A stretch of 64,000 nucleotides of DNA. It comes from Helicobacteraceae bacterium. GTDB lineage: Bacteria > Campylobacterota > Campylobacteria > Campylobacterales > SZUA-545. A model generated the notes under the pieces. It had not been told where the DNA came from and searched no databases. It was given only the letters and a program-made list of their open reading frames with translations. The position numbers were made by a program, and so were the translations under genes. Of this stretch, positions 20,836-29,385 are shown one piece after another (positions within the stretch are counted from its first letter, which is position 1; the number at the start of each line of letters is the position of its first letter). The DNA is taken from the NCBI GenBank assembly GCA_031275395.1, contig JAISOU010000042.1, positions 32,037 through 96,036 of the forward strand. Reading direction: 5' to 3'.

Positions 20836-21789
20836 ATGAAAAAGTTAATGAAATTAACGTTGGCGATCGGCGCGATCGTTTCGTTTGCGTTTGGAGCGCC
20901 CAAAGCGGAGCTACGCATTGGCGCGCAACCTTACCCTCTCTACGCCCCGTTATGGGCGGCGAAAGAGCTTGGTTATTTGGACGAAGAGTTCAAAAAAGTC
21001 GGCGCGACATATACGTGGAACGTCTTTGGCAATGGACCGCTTGTAAATGAAGGCGTGCGCGGCGGTAGCATAGATTTAGGAATGATGGCCGATCTGCCCG
21101 CTATTATCGCTAAATCCGTAGGTTTGGACATTGTGATTTTCTCCAATTTCGGCATTGGGGAAAAGGCGCTCGCGCTGATCGTGCCTACCAATTCGCCCAT
21201 TAAAGAGGTTAAGGACATTAAGGGCAAAAAGATCGCCTACGGCAAAGGCACTTACGCTCAACATTTATTGGCGATTTTGGTTAATAACAGCGGCTTAAAA
21301 AATAGCGACTTCGAGCATATCAATCTCGCCGCCGGCGATATTCCAACCGCGATAAGAACGGGGCAGATCGACGGCGCGGTAATCTGGGAGCAGTATATTA
21401 GTTTGCTCACGGTTACTGGCGACGCGCGAGTGGTAGCCGACGGGACGGGTATTAAGTTGGGCAACAATATATCCTATATTAAGAAAGATTTTGCCCAAAA
21501 ACACCCCGAAGTTTTAAGCGCGTATATTAAAGCGGTAGAGCGCGGTTCGCAGTATATAAACAACAACAATAAAGACGCGGCAAAACTGCTATCAAATACT
21601 TTCAAAACTCCACCCGAAACGTTGGAATTGGTTTTCTCGCACTTCGAGTATTACGCCAAGTTTCTACCGCGCGATATTGCGGAGATCGAGAAGGTGAAAA
21701 ACTACGTCTTAAAAGAAAAAATTATCGCCAGAGACGTAAATATCAACGAGTTCGTTACGACCAAGTATATCGAAAGGGCGGGTATATGA
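20836..21789 (+). CDS. ssuA: Aliphatic sulfonate ABC transporter substrate-binding protein, copy 1
   Basis: Periplasmic SsuA-type binding protein with a signal peptide (MKKLMKLTLAIGAIVSFAFGA) and a type II binding fold: LRIGAQPYPLYAPLWAAKE, FKKVGATYTWNVF, GPLVNEGVRGGSIDLG and GKKIAYGKGTYAQHLL. It delivers sulfonates to the SsuBC transporter. AAGGAAAG precedes the ATG, after a 55-base gap from ssuD. First of three tandem paralogues, closest to copy 3 in its KGTYAQHLL and IWEQYISLLT blocks. Its stop overlaps the next start (ATGA). Confidence 0.88.
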   Translation: MKKLMKLTLAIGAIVSFAFGAPKAELRIGAQPYPLYAPLWAAKELGYLDEEFKKVGATYTWNVFGNGPLVNEGVRGGSIDLGMMADLPAIIAKSVGLDIVIFSNFGIGEKALALIVPTNSPIKEVKDIKGKKIAYGKGTYAQHLLAILVNNSGLKNSDFEHINLAAGDIPTAIRTGQIDGAVIWEQYISLLTVTGDARVVADGTGIKLGNNISYIKKDFAQKHPEVLSAYIKAVERGSQYINNNNKDAAKLLSNTFKTPPETLELVFSHFEYYAKFLPRDIAEIEKVKNYVLKEKIIARDVNINEFVTTKYIERAGI

Positions 21790-22751
21790 AAGGCGCGTTT
21801 ATTGCGCGGTTTGCGGCGATTGCGATCGCGCTTTTTGCCTTCGAGCTTTTCGCCGCGCAAAAGCCGACGCTTCGGATCGCCGCGCAACAGACGCCCGCTT
21901 ACGCTTCGCTATGGGTCGCAAAAGAGCTTGGCTGGTTCGACGAAGAGTTCAAAAAAGTCGGCGCGACATATACGTGGAACGTGTTTTCGGCGGGACCGCT
22001 TGTCAATGAAGCGTTAAGCGCCGACGGCGCGGACTTGGGCGTTTCGGGCGATCAGCCCGCGATCACCGCCAGATCGGCGGGATTGGACGTGATCGTCGTC
22101 GCCAATCTTGGATCGGGCGAGCGCACGATTGGGTTAATCGCGCCGCCAAATTCGTCGCTCAAAACCGTTAAGGATTTCAAGGGCAAGAAGATCGCTTACG
22201 GCAAGGGATCGACGGTGCATCATCTGCTCGATCTGTTGCTCAAGGAAAACGGGTTAAGTAAAAGCGACGTGGAGCATATCAATCTAGGCGCGGAAGATAT
22301 TGGCGCGGCGCTTGATCGCGGCGATGTGGACGGCGCATTGACGTGGGATCACACATTAACAAAGCTGATCTCCGAAGGCCGAGCGCGGCTGATCGCCGAC
22401 GGCTCTGGCATAAAGCTAACCAACCGCGTCAACTACGTAACGCGATCGTTCGCCGAAAAACACCCGGAGGTTATCGCGGCTTATATCAGAGCGATCGATC
22501 GCGGCGCGCAATGGATTGAAGGCGACAATAAAGATGAAGCGTATAAATTGCTCGCGCCAATTTTTAAGCTAGATCGCGACACGTTTAGCAAAGTGTTCGC
22601 CAACCAAAAGCTCTACACAAAGTTTAGCAAGCGCGACCTCGACGAAATCCGATCGGTCAAAGATTATCTGCTAAAAGAGCGATTGATTCGCAACGATATA
22701 GATATCGACAAGTTTATAACGACTAAATATATCGAGGCGGCTGGAATATGA
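21786..22751 (+). CDS. ssuA: Sulfonate ABC transporter substrate-binding protein, copy 2
   Basis: 321 residues with a signal peptide (ending FAFELFAAQ) and the SsuA fold. It is the most divergent copy: its motif is QQTPAYASLWVAKELGWF, its ligand-region blocks are DLGVSGDQPAITARS and GKGSTVHHLLDLLL, and the IWEQY/IWEHY of the other copies becomes LTWDHTLTKL. These differences in the cleft suggest a different substrate. The start overlaps the copy 1 stop and its own stop overlaps copy 3. Confidence 0.85.
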   Translation: MKGAFIARFAAIAIALFAFELFAAQKPTLRIAAQQTPAYASLWVAKELGWFDEEFKKVGATYTWNVFSAGPLVNEALSADGADLGVSGDQPAITARSAGLDVIVVANLGSGERTIGLIAPPNSSLKTVKDFKGKKIAYGKGSTVHHLLDLLLKENGLSKSDVEHINLGAEDIGAALDRGDVDGALTWDHTLTKLISEGRARLIADGSGIKLTNRVNYVTRSFAEKHPEVIAAYIRAIDRGAQWIEGDNKDEAYKLLAPIFKLDRDTFSKVFANQKLYTKFSKRDLDEIRSVKDYLLKERLIRNDIDIDKFITTKYIEAAGI

Positions 22752-23704
22752 GGCGGCTAGGTTGGTTTGCCGCGCTCGCGACGTTACTATTTGCGCCTAA
22801 TCTATTTGGCGCCGAAAAGCCGACGCTTCGGATCGCGACGACGCCATATCCGCTTCACGCGCCGCTATGGATCGCAAAAGAGCTTGGCTATCTGGACGAG
22901 GAACTAAACAAAGTCGGCGCGACATATACGTGGAGCGTTTTTGAAAATGGTCCGCTAATTAACGAGGCGGCAAGAAGCGGCGCTATTGATACGGCGATTT
23001 TAGGCGATCAGCCCGCGATCATCGCTAAATCGGTCGGGCTGGACATTGTGGCGTTTGCCAATATCGCGGCGGGCGAAAAGGCGATGGCGTTGATCGCGCC
23101 TACCAATTCGCCCATTAAAGAGGTTAAGGACATTAAGGGCAAAAAGATCGCCTACGGCAAGGGAACTTACGTACAACATCTGCTCGTTTTGTTGTTGGAA
23201 AAACACGGCGTAAAAAGCGACGACTTCGAGCATATCAATCTAAGCGTCAATGATATTCCGATCGCGTTGGAAAACCGCCAGATCGACGGCGCGCTAATAT
23301 GGGAACATTACATCAGCTTGCTGACGCTTTCGGGCAAAGCGCGGGTGATAGCCGACGGCGAGGGGATAAAGCAAGGCAACATTATCGCCTACGCGCGAAG
23401 CGATTACGCCAAAGCGCATCCGCAAGTTTTGGCGGCGTATATACGCGCTCTTGATCGCGGCGCGCGCTATGTCGGCGATCATCCAAACGAAGCCGCCGCG
23501 CTACTTGCGCCAGCGTATAAGTTGCCGCTTGACGTAACCGCCGCGTCGTTAAAACGAATGGATTTTCACATCAAGTTCGCGCCGCGCGATCTAACGGAGA
23601 TCGCAAGCGTACAGGCTTACTTGCTAAAAGAGAAAATTATCCGCAAAGAAGTTGATATTGCCGACTTTGTTAGCAAGAAATATATTGATTTGGCGGGGAT
23701 TTAG
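22748..23704 (+). CDS. ssuA: Sulfonate ABC transporter substrate-binding protein, copy 3
   Basis: 318 residues, signal peptide ending LFAPNLFGAE, then RIATTPYPLHAPLWIAKELGYL, KVGATYTWSVF and GPLINEAARSG. Parts of the DNA are nearly identical to copy 1 (the KEVKDIKGKKIAYGKGTY stretch), which points to recent tandem duplication or gene conversion. Four bases separate its stop from ssuC, so all three binding proteins share one membrane transporter in this operon. Confidence 0.87.
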   Translation: MRRLGWFAALATLLFAPNLFGAEKPTLRIATTPYPLHAPLWIAKELGYLDEELNKVGATYTWSVFENGPLINEAARSGAIDTAILGDQPAIIAKSVGLDIVAFANIAAGEKAMALIAPTNSPIKEVKDIKGKKIAYGKGTYVQHLLVLLLEKHGVKSDDFEHINLSVNDIPIALENRQIDGALIWEHYISLLTLSGKARVIADGEGIKQGNIIAYARSDYAKAHPQVLAAYIRALDRGARYVGDHPNEAAALLAPAYKLPLDVTAASLKRMDFHIKFAPRDLTEIASVQAYLLKEKIIRKEVDIADFVSKKYIDLAGI

Positions 23705-23707
23705 ATT

Positions 23708-24625
23708 ATGTTAAGACGGGCTGGTTTAGCGGCGCAATATCTAATTCCAACCGCGCTGATTATTATCGCGATCTTGCAGATTCGGCAGCCCAATACTACA
23801 TATCACGTTTTATCTATCGTTTTGCTCTTAACGCTGATCGCGAGTTGGAAGATCACGGGTATTCTCGATTGGAGTAGGCGCTTTACTATAAATCTCGTTT
23901 TATATCTCGTTTTACCCATAGCGCTGATCGCGATTTGGAAGATCGCGGATATTGTCGGCTGGATTCAGCCCTATACTATGCCGCCGCCCGAAGACGTGCT
24001 AATGACGGGCGTCGAGTTTATCAAGGACGGTACGCTTTATCAGCATACCAAAGCGAGCATAATCCGCGTTTTGGAAGGCTTTGCGATCGCGCTGGTTTTG
24101 GCTCTTACGCTTGGGATTGCAATAGGGCTGTCCCCGCAGGTAGATCGCCTGACCAAAGCGATCATACAGGTGGTGCAACCCATTCCGCCAATCGCGTGGA
24201 TACCGCTCGCTATTTTGTGGTTTGGTATCGGCGAAGGATCGAAGATCTATATCATAGCTATCGGCGCGTTTTTCCCAATCTTAATCAATACGATTGAAGG
24301 GATCAGGAATATCGATCCAAAGTTTCTGGAGCTCGCCAAAGTGTACGAAACGTCGCGGCGGCGCGTGATCGCGCGAATAATCCTGCCTGGCGCGGCGCCG
24401 TTTATTATGGCGGGCGTGCGTCTGGGACTTAGTATGGCGTGGATTTGCGTAGTCGCCGCGGAGCTGATCGCGGCTCAGGCGGGAATCGGCTATATGTTGA
24501 TGGACGGGCGCTCGCTCGCTCGTCCCGATATGGTCATTTTGGGAATGTTGATTATCGGCGTCGTTGGAAAGGCGCTTGACGATCTGCTACGCAAGATCAC
24601 AAAAAAGGCGATCAAGTGGCAGTAG
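23708..24625 (+). CDS. ssuC: Sulfonate ABC transporter permease (SsuC)
   Basis: BPD-type inner-membrane permease. The 305 residues include the GLSPQVDRLTKAIIQVVQPIPPIAWIPLAILWFG block and the EAA loop ELAKVYETSRRRVIARIILPGAAPFIMAG that contacts the ATPase. The N-terminus is unusual: LIASWKITGILDW near residues 43-55 recurs as LIAIWKIADIVGW 30 residues later, with matching DNA (CTGATCGCGA.TTGGAAGATC at 23834 and 23924). This in-frame 90-base duplication adds a membrane segment compared with normal SsuC. Confidence 0.9.
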   Translation: MLRRAGLAAQYLIPTALIIIAILQIRQPNTTYHVLSIVLLLTLIASWKITGILDWSRRFTINLVLYLVLPIALIAIWKIADIVGWIQPYTMPPPEDVLMTGVEFIKDGTLYQHTKASIIRVLEGFAIALVLALTLGIAIGLSPQVDRLTKAIIQVVQPIPPIAWIPLAILWFGIGEGSKIYIIAIGAFFPILINTIEGIRNIDPKFLELAKVYETSRRRVIARIILPGAAPFIMAGVRLGLSMAWICVVAAELIAAQAGIGYMLMDGRSLARPDMVILGMLIIGVVGKALDDLLRKITKKAIKWQ

Positions 24626-25455
24626 AACCTATTGAGCAAATACGCGATTTAAGCAAGCTGTATCTTACTAAAGACGACGAGCCGCTAGTTCAGGTAGAGC
24701 CTATTTTGCAAATACGCGATTTAAGCAAGACCTTCGTTCGCAAAGACGCGCAAAACCGCGCGCTAAAAGGTATCAATCTGAACGTGGATCGCGGCGAGTT
24801 TATATCGATTATAGGCGCGAGCGGTTGCGGTAAATCAACGTTACTTAGAATTATCGGCGGGCTGGAGACGGCAAGCGAGGGCGAAGCGATCTTTGAAGGC
24901 GAGGCGGTAAGTAAGCCAAGCCGAGATCGCGGTTTTATCTTTCAGGATCATCGTCTATTGCCGTGGCTTACCGTGATCGACAATATCAAGTTCAGCCTGC
25001 CGCCCAATACGGAGGGCGCAAATGAAATCGCTTTGGAGAAGTTGGCGATCGTGGGACTAAGCGGTTTCGAGCGGCGTTATCCGCGAGAGCTTAGCGGCGG
25101 TATGTCGCAAAGGGCGGCGATCGCTAGAGCGCTTGCCAACAATCCAAAACTGCTGCTACTCGACGAGCCGTTCGGGGCGCTTGACGCGATCACGAAAATA
25201 CGCTTACAAGAGGAGATTTTGCGTATTTGGAACGCCGAGAAAATTACGATGATCCTTGTTACGCACGACATAGACGAAGCGGTCTATCTTGGACAGCGCG
25301 TGGTGGTGATGGGCGCGGGCGACATCGACTCGATTCGCCGCATAGAGCTTAGCTCGCCGCGTAACCGCGTAGGCGCTGATTTTGCGCGGCAAAAATCGGC
25401 GATCTACAAAGCCTTTTTCGGCGATCTTGAAGCGCCGTTTACTTATGCGATCTAA
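24616..25455 (+). CDS. ssuB: Sulfonate ABC transporter ATP-binding protein (SsuB)
   Basis: ATPase with Walker A GASGCGKST, Q-loop FQDHRLLPWLTV, signature LSGGMSQRAAIARAL, Walker B LLLLDEPFGALD and H-loop VTHDIDEA. GTG 24616 overlaps the end of ssuC by ten bases. The N-terminus is duplicated: VEPIEQIRDLSK is followed 24 residues later by VEPILQIRDLSK, encoded by a direct DNA repeat at 24622 and 24694, so the protein is about 24 residues longer than typical. Such N-terminal duplications occur in both SsuC and SsuB here. Confidence 0.93.
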   Translation: MAVEPIEQIRDLSKLYLTKDDEPLVQVEPILQIRDLSKTFVRKDAQNRALKGINLNVDRGEFISIIGASGCGKSTLLRIIGGLETASEGEAIFEGEAVSKPSRDRGFIFQDHRLLPWLTVIDNIKFSLPPNTEGANEIALEKLAIVGLSGFERRYPRELSGGMSQRAAIARALANNPKLLLLDEPFGALDAITKIRLQEEILRIWNAEKITMILVTHDIDEAVYLGQRVVVMGAGDIDSIRRIELSSPRNRVGADFARQKSAIYKAFFGDLEAPFTYAI

Positions 25456-25606
25456 ATCGCCGCGAAACCAAAACGAATCTCAAGCGGCGCAATTGATGCG
25501 GCTTAAATTCTAATCGTCGGCGCTTTTTGTGAAAGTCGAACTTTACGCCATTGAAGAATCGCGTTATGTTCCGATATATGAGCAGGTTTTACTCAAAGGA
25601 GATTTC

Positions 25607-26167
25607 ATAAAGCGTCTGTTAAGAGCTTTCTTGGTTCTGCTCGCGTTAAGCGGCAGTTTGTTCGCCGATATATTGTCTGATTACATATCGTGGGTTAGAC
25701 CTTCGCATGTGCGCTATATCTTTGTGTCGACTAATGGCGGCGTAGATTACAATGCAAGCGAAGGGCTTGGGTATTCAAGCTCGAATGGGATTAACTATAC
25801 GTCTCAGTCCGTTGGCAATTATGCGGCATATGTCGGTATTTACGTAAGAGTGTATGTGCAACCTGGCGGGCTTCCCAGCGTAGGTTACGCGCATCTGTAC
25901 GATTACAGCACGGATAGCGAAATTGTATTTACCAACAACGGAAGCAGTATCGCTTATACCTATCCAGCCTCTTACGCAAACGCTGTTTGGGGGCGTATAA
26001 ATGATACGGTTGGTAGTACAGACGACGGCGTAGGTCCGTATTGGGATTGGTTTATTGCAATGCCGTATTTAGGGCAGTCTGATCGCGTTGTTAAAGTGGA
26101 CAGTTGTTTTGTTTATCAATCCAATACCTACTGCAAAACCGCTAGAGTGACGATCAATGGACTTTAA
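25607..26167 (+). CDS. Putative secreted protein of unknown function
   Basis: The frame encodes a textbook signal peptide, KRLLRAFLVLLALSGSLFA, then a Gly/Ser/Tyr-rich, beta-type mature domain with two Cys near the C-terminus (DSCFVYQSNTYCKTA), possibly a disulfide. An AAAGGAG site lies exactly before this peptide, but the codon at the start position (25607-25609) is ATA. The only standard start in frame is GTG 25529, which lacks a ribosome site and would put 26 extra residues before the signal peptide. From ATA it would be 186 aa. No family is recognised. Its end overlaps the next gene by 11 bases. Confidence 0.55.
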   Translation: MKRLLRAFLVLLALSGSLFADILSDYISWVRPSHVRYIFVSTNGGVDYNASEGLGYSSSNGINYTSQSVGNYAAYVGIYVRVYVQPGGLPSVGYAHLYDYSTDSEIVFTNNGSSIAYTYPASYANAVWGRINDTVGSTDDGVGPYWDWFIAMPYLGQSDRVVKVDSCFVYQSNTYCKTARVTINGL

Positions 26168-27014
26168 TCCCCTATCGTCGATTGGCGCTCTTTGGCAAAA
26201 ACCGCTTAATTACGCCAATACAATAAGAGTTAATAATGGCGCAAAGGAGGCTTTGCGTACAAACGCCGTCGCATTGGAAACAAAAACGAAAATAATAGCA
26301 TCCGAACGTTATCAAACTTACAGCGCCAAGATCGACGCGAAGGTTAAAGCAAAAGCCGACGACGCCGCGTTTGTCGTTCAAGAAAGCAAAACCCATACGC
26401 ATACGAGCGTCGTCAATTCGTATGAGCAGGCTGTAAACGACTTTGGCTTGTCCGAAAGAGCGGCGCATACTTTTGCGGCTGTGCGTAACGATATGTACGC
26501 CGAACGATATGGTATTGCGGAAGAGGATCGAATATCCGTAGAAGTAGCGAAAGTTTTCGCGCAAACTACGGACGCTTTCCTTAAAGAGTTTGCGGACAAT
26601 CAGAATTTGCCTGAAGCAACAATGCTAGGGCTTAGCGCGCTTAATTTTTCGCTACCGATTTATTTCCCTAACGATAGCTCGTTTGGCATACCGGTAGAAA
26701 GCTATTACGGCAACCTGAAGGGAGAAAATAAACCCACCCGCGCTATTCCTACGCCGCCAAGCATAGCGAATATAGCCGACGTTTTGCGAGCTAGAATACA
26801 AAATGTTGGTTACGGCAATCCAGATTTCTTAGAGTTTTTCCGCCCATACGAAGGTGAAAGCGACGAGCATTTTGCGCAGAGAGTAGAAGGACGTCGCCTA
26901 AGGTATGAGCTAGAAAAACGATTGATTGCCGCTTACGATGAAGCTATAGCCGCTTCGCCGGAAAAAGCCGATCTGTTCAACATTAAGTTTGCGAATAGCT
27001 GGGTCAAATTGTAG
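26157..27014 (+). CDS. Hypothetical protein, about 285 aa
   Basis: ATG 26157 lies inside the end of the secreted-protein gene. The 285-residue product has no signal peptide or membrane helix. An Ala/Lys-rich helical N-terminal half (ALETKTKIIASERYQTYSAKIDAKVKAKAD) is followed by a Pro/Asn-rich middle and a helical, charged C-terminus. I recognise no domain. One base separates its TAG from the next ATG, so the three genes from 25607 to 27624 form one translational block, plausibly an envelope-related set. Confidence 0.6.
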   Translation: MDFNPLSSIGALWQKPLNYANTIRVNNGAKEALRTNAVALETKTKIIASERYQTYSAKIDAKVKAKADDAAFVVQESKTHTHTSVVNSYEQAVNDFGLSERAAHTFAAVRNDMYAERYGIAEEDRISVEVAKVFAQTTDAFLKEFADNQNLPEATMLGLSALNFSLPIYFPNDSSFGIPVESYYGNLKGENKPTRAIPTPPSIANIADVLRARIQNVGYGNPDFLEFFRPYEGESDEHFAQRVEGRRLRYELEKRLIAAYDEAIAASPEKADLFNIKFANSWVKL

Positions 27015-27015
27015 G

Positions 27016-27624
27016 ATGGCGAAACAAGCGTTTTTTGCAATAACAATTGTTATAAGCTTGTTTGCTTTATGGTTCATTATAGTGAGTAATAAGGAAAAAG
27101 AATCGGTATTTACAGCACAAAACGTATTGGTAGGCAGCCCCCCTTCAACGACATTTAAAGCAGATTTAGAACCGCTTATAGCAAATATCTCAAAACAAAG
27201 CGGCGTATATATGGATGCTCCGATAGTCAAAACGATGTCTATTCGGGCGAAAAACGCCTATCAACCAAACAGCGTCGCGTCACATAACGCAAAAGATATA
27301 TCCGCTATACTATTGCGTTGTATCTTTGAAAACGAAGAACATTTCAATCTTGTTGTTTTTCCATCCGTAATCATAGAGCCTGAAAAGTATCAACTTATTA
27401 TTAATTCAGATCGAGGCATATACCAAATCGAGCTTGATTTTTTATATTCTTTAGAGGTAGGGAGATCCTATGATTTATTTTTTAACAAAGATCCGTTTTC
27501 CATAGGCGGCATTCGAGCGTTTGACTATGCCGTTCAATCAAACGACGCTATTCAGAAAGCTATGTTAGAACCGCCGCATTTGACGCCGTCGGTTACGCGC
27601 CCTATACTATATGGAAAGGAATAA
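27016..27624 (+). CDS. Hypothetical single-pass membrane protein
   Basis: 202 residues from ATG 27016; the longer ORF would overlap the previous gene without reason. An N-terminal membrane helix (residues 4-24) is followed by a region likely outside the membrane, rich in beta-type segments (LVVFPSVIIEPEKYQLIIN, IYQIELDFLYSLEVG). No Cys-rich or enzymatic motif. Two bases separate it from the FMN-binding gene, tying the unknown trio to the downstream enzymes. Confidence 0.6.
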   Translation: MAKQAFFAITIVISLFALWFIIVSNKEKESVFTAQNVLVGSPPSTTFKADLEPLIANISKQSGVYMDAPIVKTMSIRAKNAYQPNSVASHNAKDISAILLRCIFENEEHFNLVVFPSVIIEPEKYQLIINSDRGIYQIELDFLYSLEVGRSYDLFFNKDPFSIGGIRAFDYAVQSNDAIQKAMLEPPHLTPSVTRPILYGKE

Positions 27625-27626
27625 CA

Positions 27627-28118
27627 ATGAACGATAAAAAACCGCGCGAAGCGGCGCTACTAAAAGAGGCGCTCTCGCGCTTTAACGATGAAGGGGCGAT
27701 CAGAGTACTTACGACGCTAGACGAAAACGGCGCGCCGCACCCCGTATGTAAAGGATCTTTGCGTTGGAACGGCGAGACGATCGAATCATGGGAGATTTTG
27801 GAAAGTTCGGAAACCAACCGCAATCTGACGCGCGCGATCTGGTTTGATAAGCCGATCGCGATCTTGCTGATCACGTCCGATAAAAAGGCGTACAAGTTTT
27901 CCGTAAAAGTCTCGCGCAACATTATTGCGGGCAAAGCCTTTACCCGCGAATACGAGGCGGCGCAGAAGCGCTTCAACGGACGCGGGATCGCGGGCGTGTG
28001 GCGCTATGAAATAGTGAGCGTCAAAGACGAAACGCCCGCCGCGCGAATCGACGAGGAACAAAGGGCGCGTCCATACTTTACTCATCTTGATCAACTTGCC
28101 AAAAGGGATAGCCAATGA
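27627..28118 (+). CDS. FMN-binding split-barrel (pyridoxamine phosphate oxidase-like) protein
   Basis: 163 residues resembling the PNPOx-like split barrel: GAIRVLTTLDENGAPHPVCKGSL, IESWEILESSETNRNL, FDKPIAILLITSDKKAYKFSVK and a C-terminal WRYEIVSVKDETP. Members bind FMN, F420 or heme as a dimer. In this locus it could reduce or carry FMN for SsuD, for which no SsuE gene is present, or assist the adjacent radical SAM enzymes; both are inference. AAAGGAATAACA precedes the ATG, and its TGA overlaps the first radical SAM gene. Confidence 0.65.
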   Translation: MNDKKPREAALLKEALSRFNDEGAIRVLTTLDENGAPHPVCKGSLRWNGETIESWEILESSETNRNLTRAIWFDKPIAILLITSDKKAYKFSVKVSRNIIAGKAFTREYEAAQKRFNGRGIAGVWRYEIVSVKDETPAARIDEEQRARPYFTHLDQLAKRDSQ

Positions 28119-29362
28119 GCGTGAAACGAAGCGAATTAACCTTTGACGAGGTGGCGGCGAAATACCCCAATTTTCCTCGTATGCCGCTACTGAAAATCGA
28201 TATTCAACGGCGCGGCGCGGCATATACGGACGCGGCGTTGGAGCTGTTTGATCCCGCCGTTCATCAAGTCGGCGGCGCGCATATTTTTGGCAACCGCGAC
28301 GGCAAAATTACGGGACGCCCCGAAGGTATGCTACTGCGCGACGGTACGTCGCTGGTCGTTACTACGGCGCCGATCGAGCAAAATCCGTACCTTATCGACG
28401 CGATCGACGGCAAACTTTACGCCGTCGATCAGGGCAAACCGATCGAGCGCGTATGGTACTGGGAAAAACCCGACTATTACGACAAAAAAACAAGCGGCGG
28501 GATCGCAATGCAAAACGTGATCAGCGCGCGACCGCAACGACTATCGCTCTCGCCGTACCGTTACTGCTGGTTTTGGAGCGAGGAAGGCGGCGGAGGGTGT
28601 AAGTTCTGCGATATTGTGAATAATCTGAAGCAGGCAAAAGACGAGATCGGTATGCCGACCAGACTTAATCCCGCCGACATTAAAGAAACGTTAAGCGAGG
28701 CGCTAAAGGAGCGCGGGCGATTTACGGCGATCTGCGTTACGGGCGGTAGCGATATTCGCGGCGATAGTCCGTTCGATAAAGAAGCGGATTATTACATCGA
28801 AACGTTGCAAACGGCGGGCGATTGTTTTAACGTACCCAAAATCCCTATTCAGCTAATCTGCACGGCGATGAAAAAAGATCAGCTCAAACGCATTTACGAT
28901 AACACGCCCGTCTCTAGCGTTACGATGGATATAGAGGTGTTAGACGAGGAACAATTTAACCGCGTTTGTCCTGGCAAAGCGAAGTGGATCGGCTACAAAG
29001 AAATGAAACGCCGACTATTCGACGCGGTCGAGATATTTGGCGAAAACCGCGTGAATACGGGAACGGTGGGCGGCGTGGAACTTACCGAGCCTACGCGCTT
29101 TCGCGACGAGAACGAGGCGTTAGAGCAGTACCTAAGCGAAGCGGACGACTTGGCTAATCACGGCGTGAGCGTTATACACTGCGTGTGGAATCCCAATCCT
29201 GGATCGGCGTACGCTGGAAGGCGCAACGGATCGCTAGAGTATTACGTTCGGCTCGCGCAAGGCTTACAGGAGATTCGGCGGCGGCATAACTTGCTAATCG
29301 ACTTTGACGACTACCGCCGTTGCGGCAACCACCCCGATACCGATTTGGCGCGGGTTTTTTAG
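28115..29362 (+). CDS. Radical SAM protein, copy 1 (unusual Cys spacing)
   Basis: 415 residues. Cys151, Cys162 and Cys165 in YRYC...GGGGCKFCDIV form a CX10CX2C cluster motif instead of CX3CX2C, placed after a 150-residue N-terminal domain. ICVTGGSDIRGD resembles the GGE-type SAM-binding strand, and MDIEVLDEEQFNRVCPGKAKWIGY and VNTGTVGGVE follow as in TIM-barrel radical SAM enzymes. The reaction is unknown. A paralogue follows directly. The location after an FMN protein and ssu genes suggests sulfur or organosulfur chemistry, but sequence alone does not prove it. Confidence 0.8.
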   Translation: MSVKRSELTFDEVAAKYPNFPRMPLLKIDIQRRGAAYTDAALELFDPAVHQVGGAHIFGNRDGKITGRPEGMLLRDGTSLVVTTAPIEQNPYLIDAIDGKLYAVDQGKPIERVWYWEKPDYYDKKTSGGIAMQNVISARPQRLSLSPYRYCWFWSEEGGGGCKFCDIVNNLKQAKDEIGMPTRLNPADIKETLSEALKERGRFTAICVTGGSDIRGDSPFDKEADYYIETLQTAGDCFNVPKIPIQLICTAMKKDQLKRIYDNTPVSSVTMDIEVLDEEQFNRVCPGKAKWIGYKEMKRRLFDAVEIFGENRVNTGTVGGVELTEPTRFRDENEALEQYLSEADDLANHGVSVIHCVWNPNPGSAYAGRRNGSLEYYVRLAQGLQEIRRRHNLLIDFDDYRRCGNHPDTDLARVF

Positions 29363-29385
29363 CCGCCTAAAGCAAAGGATAACGT

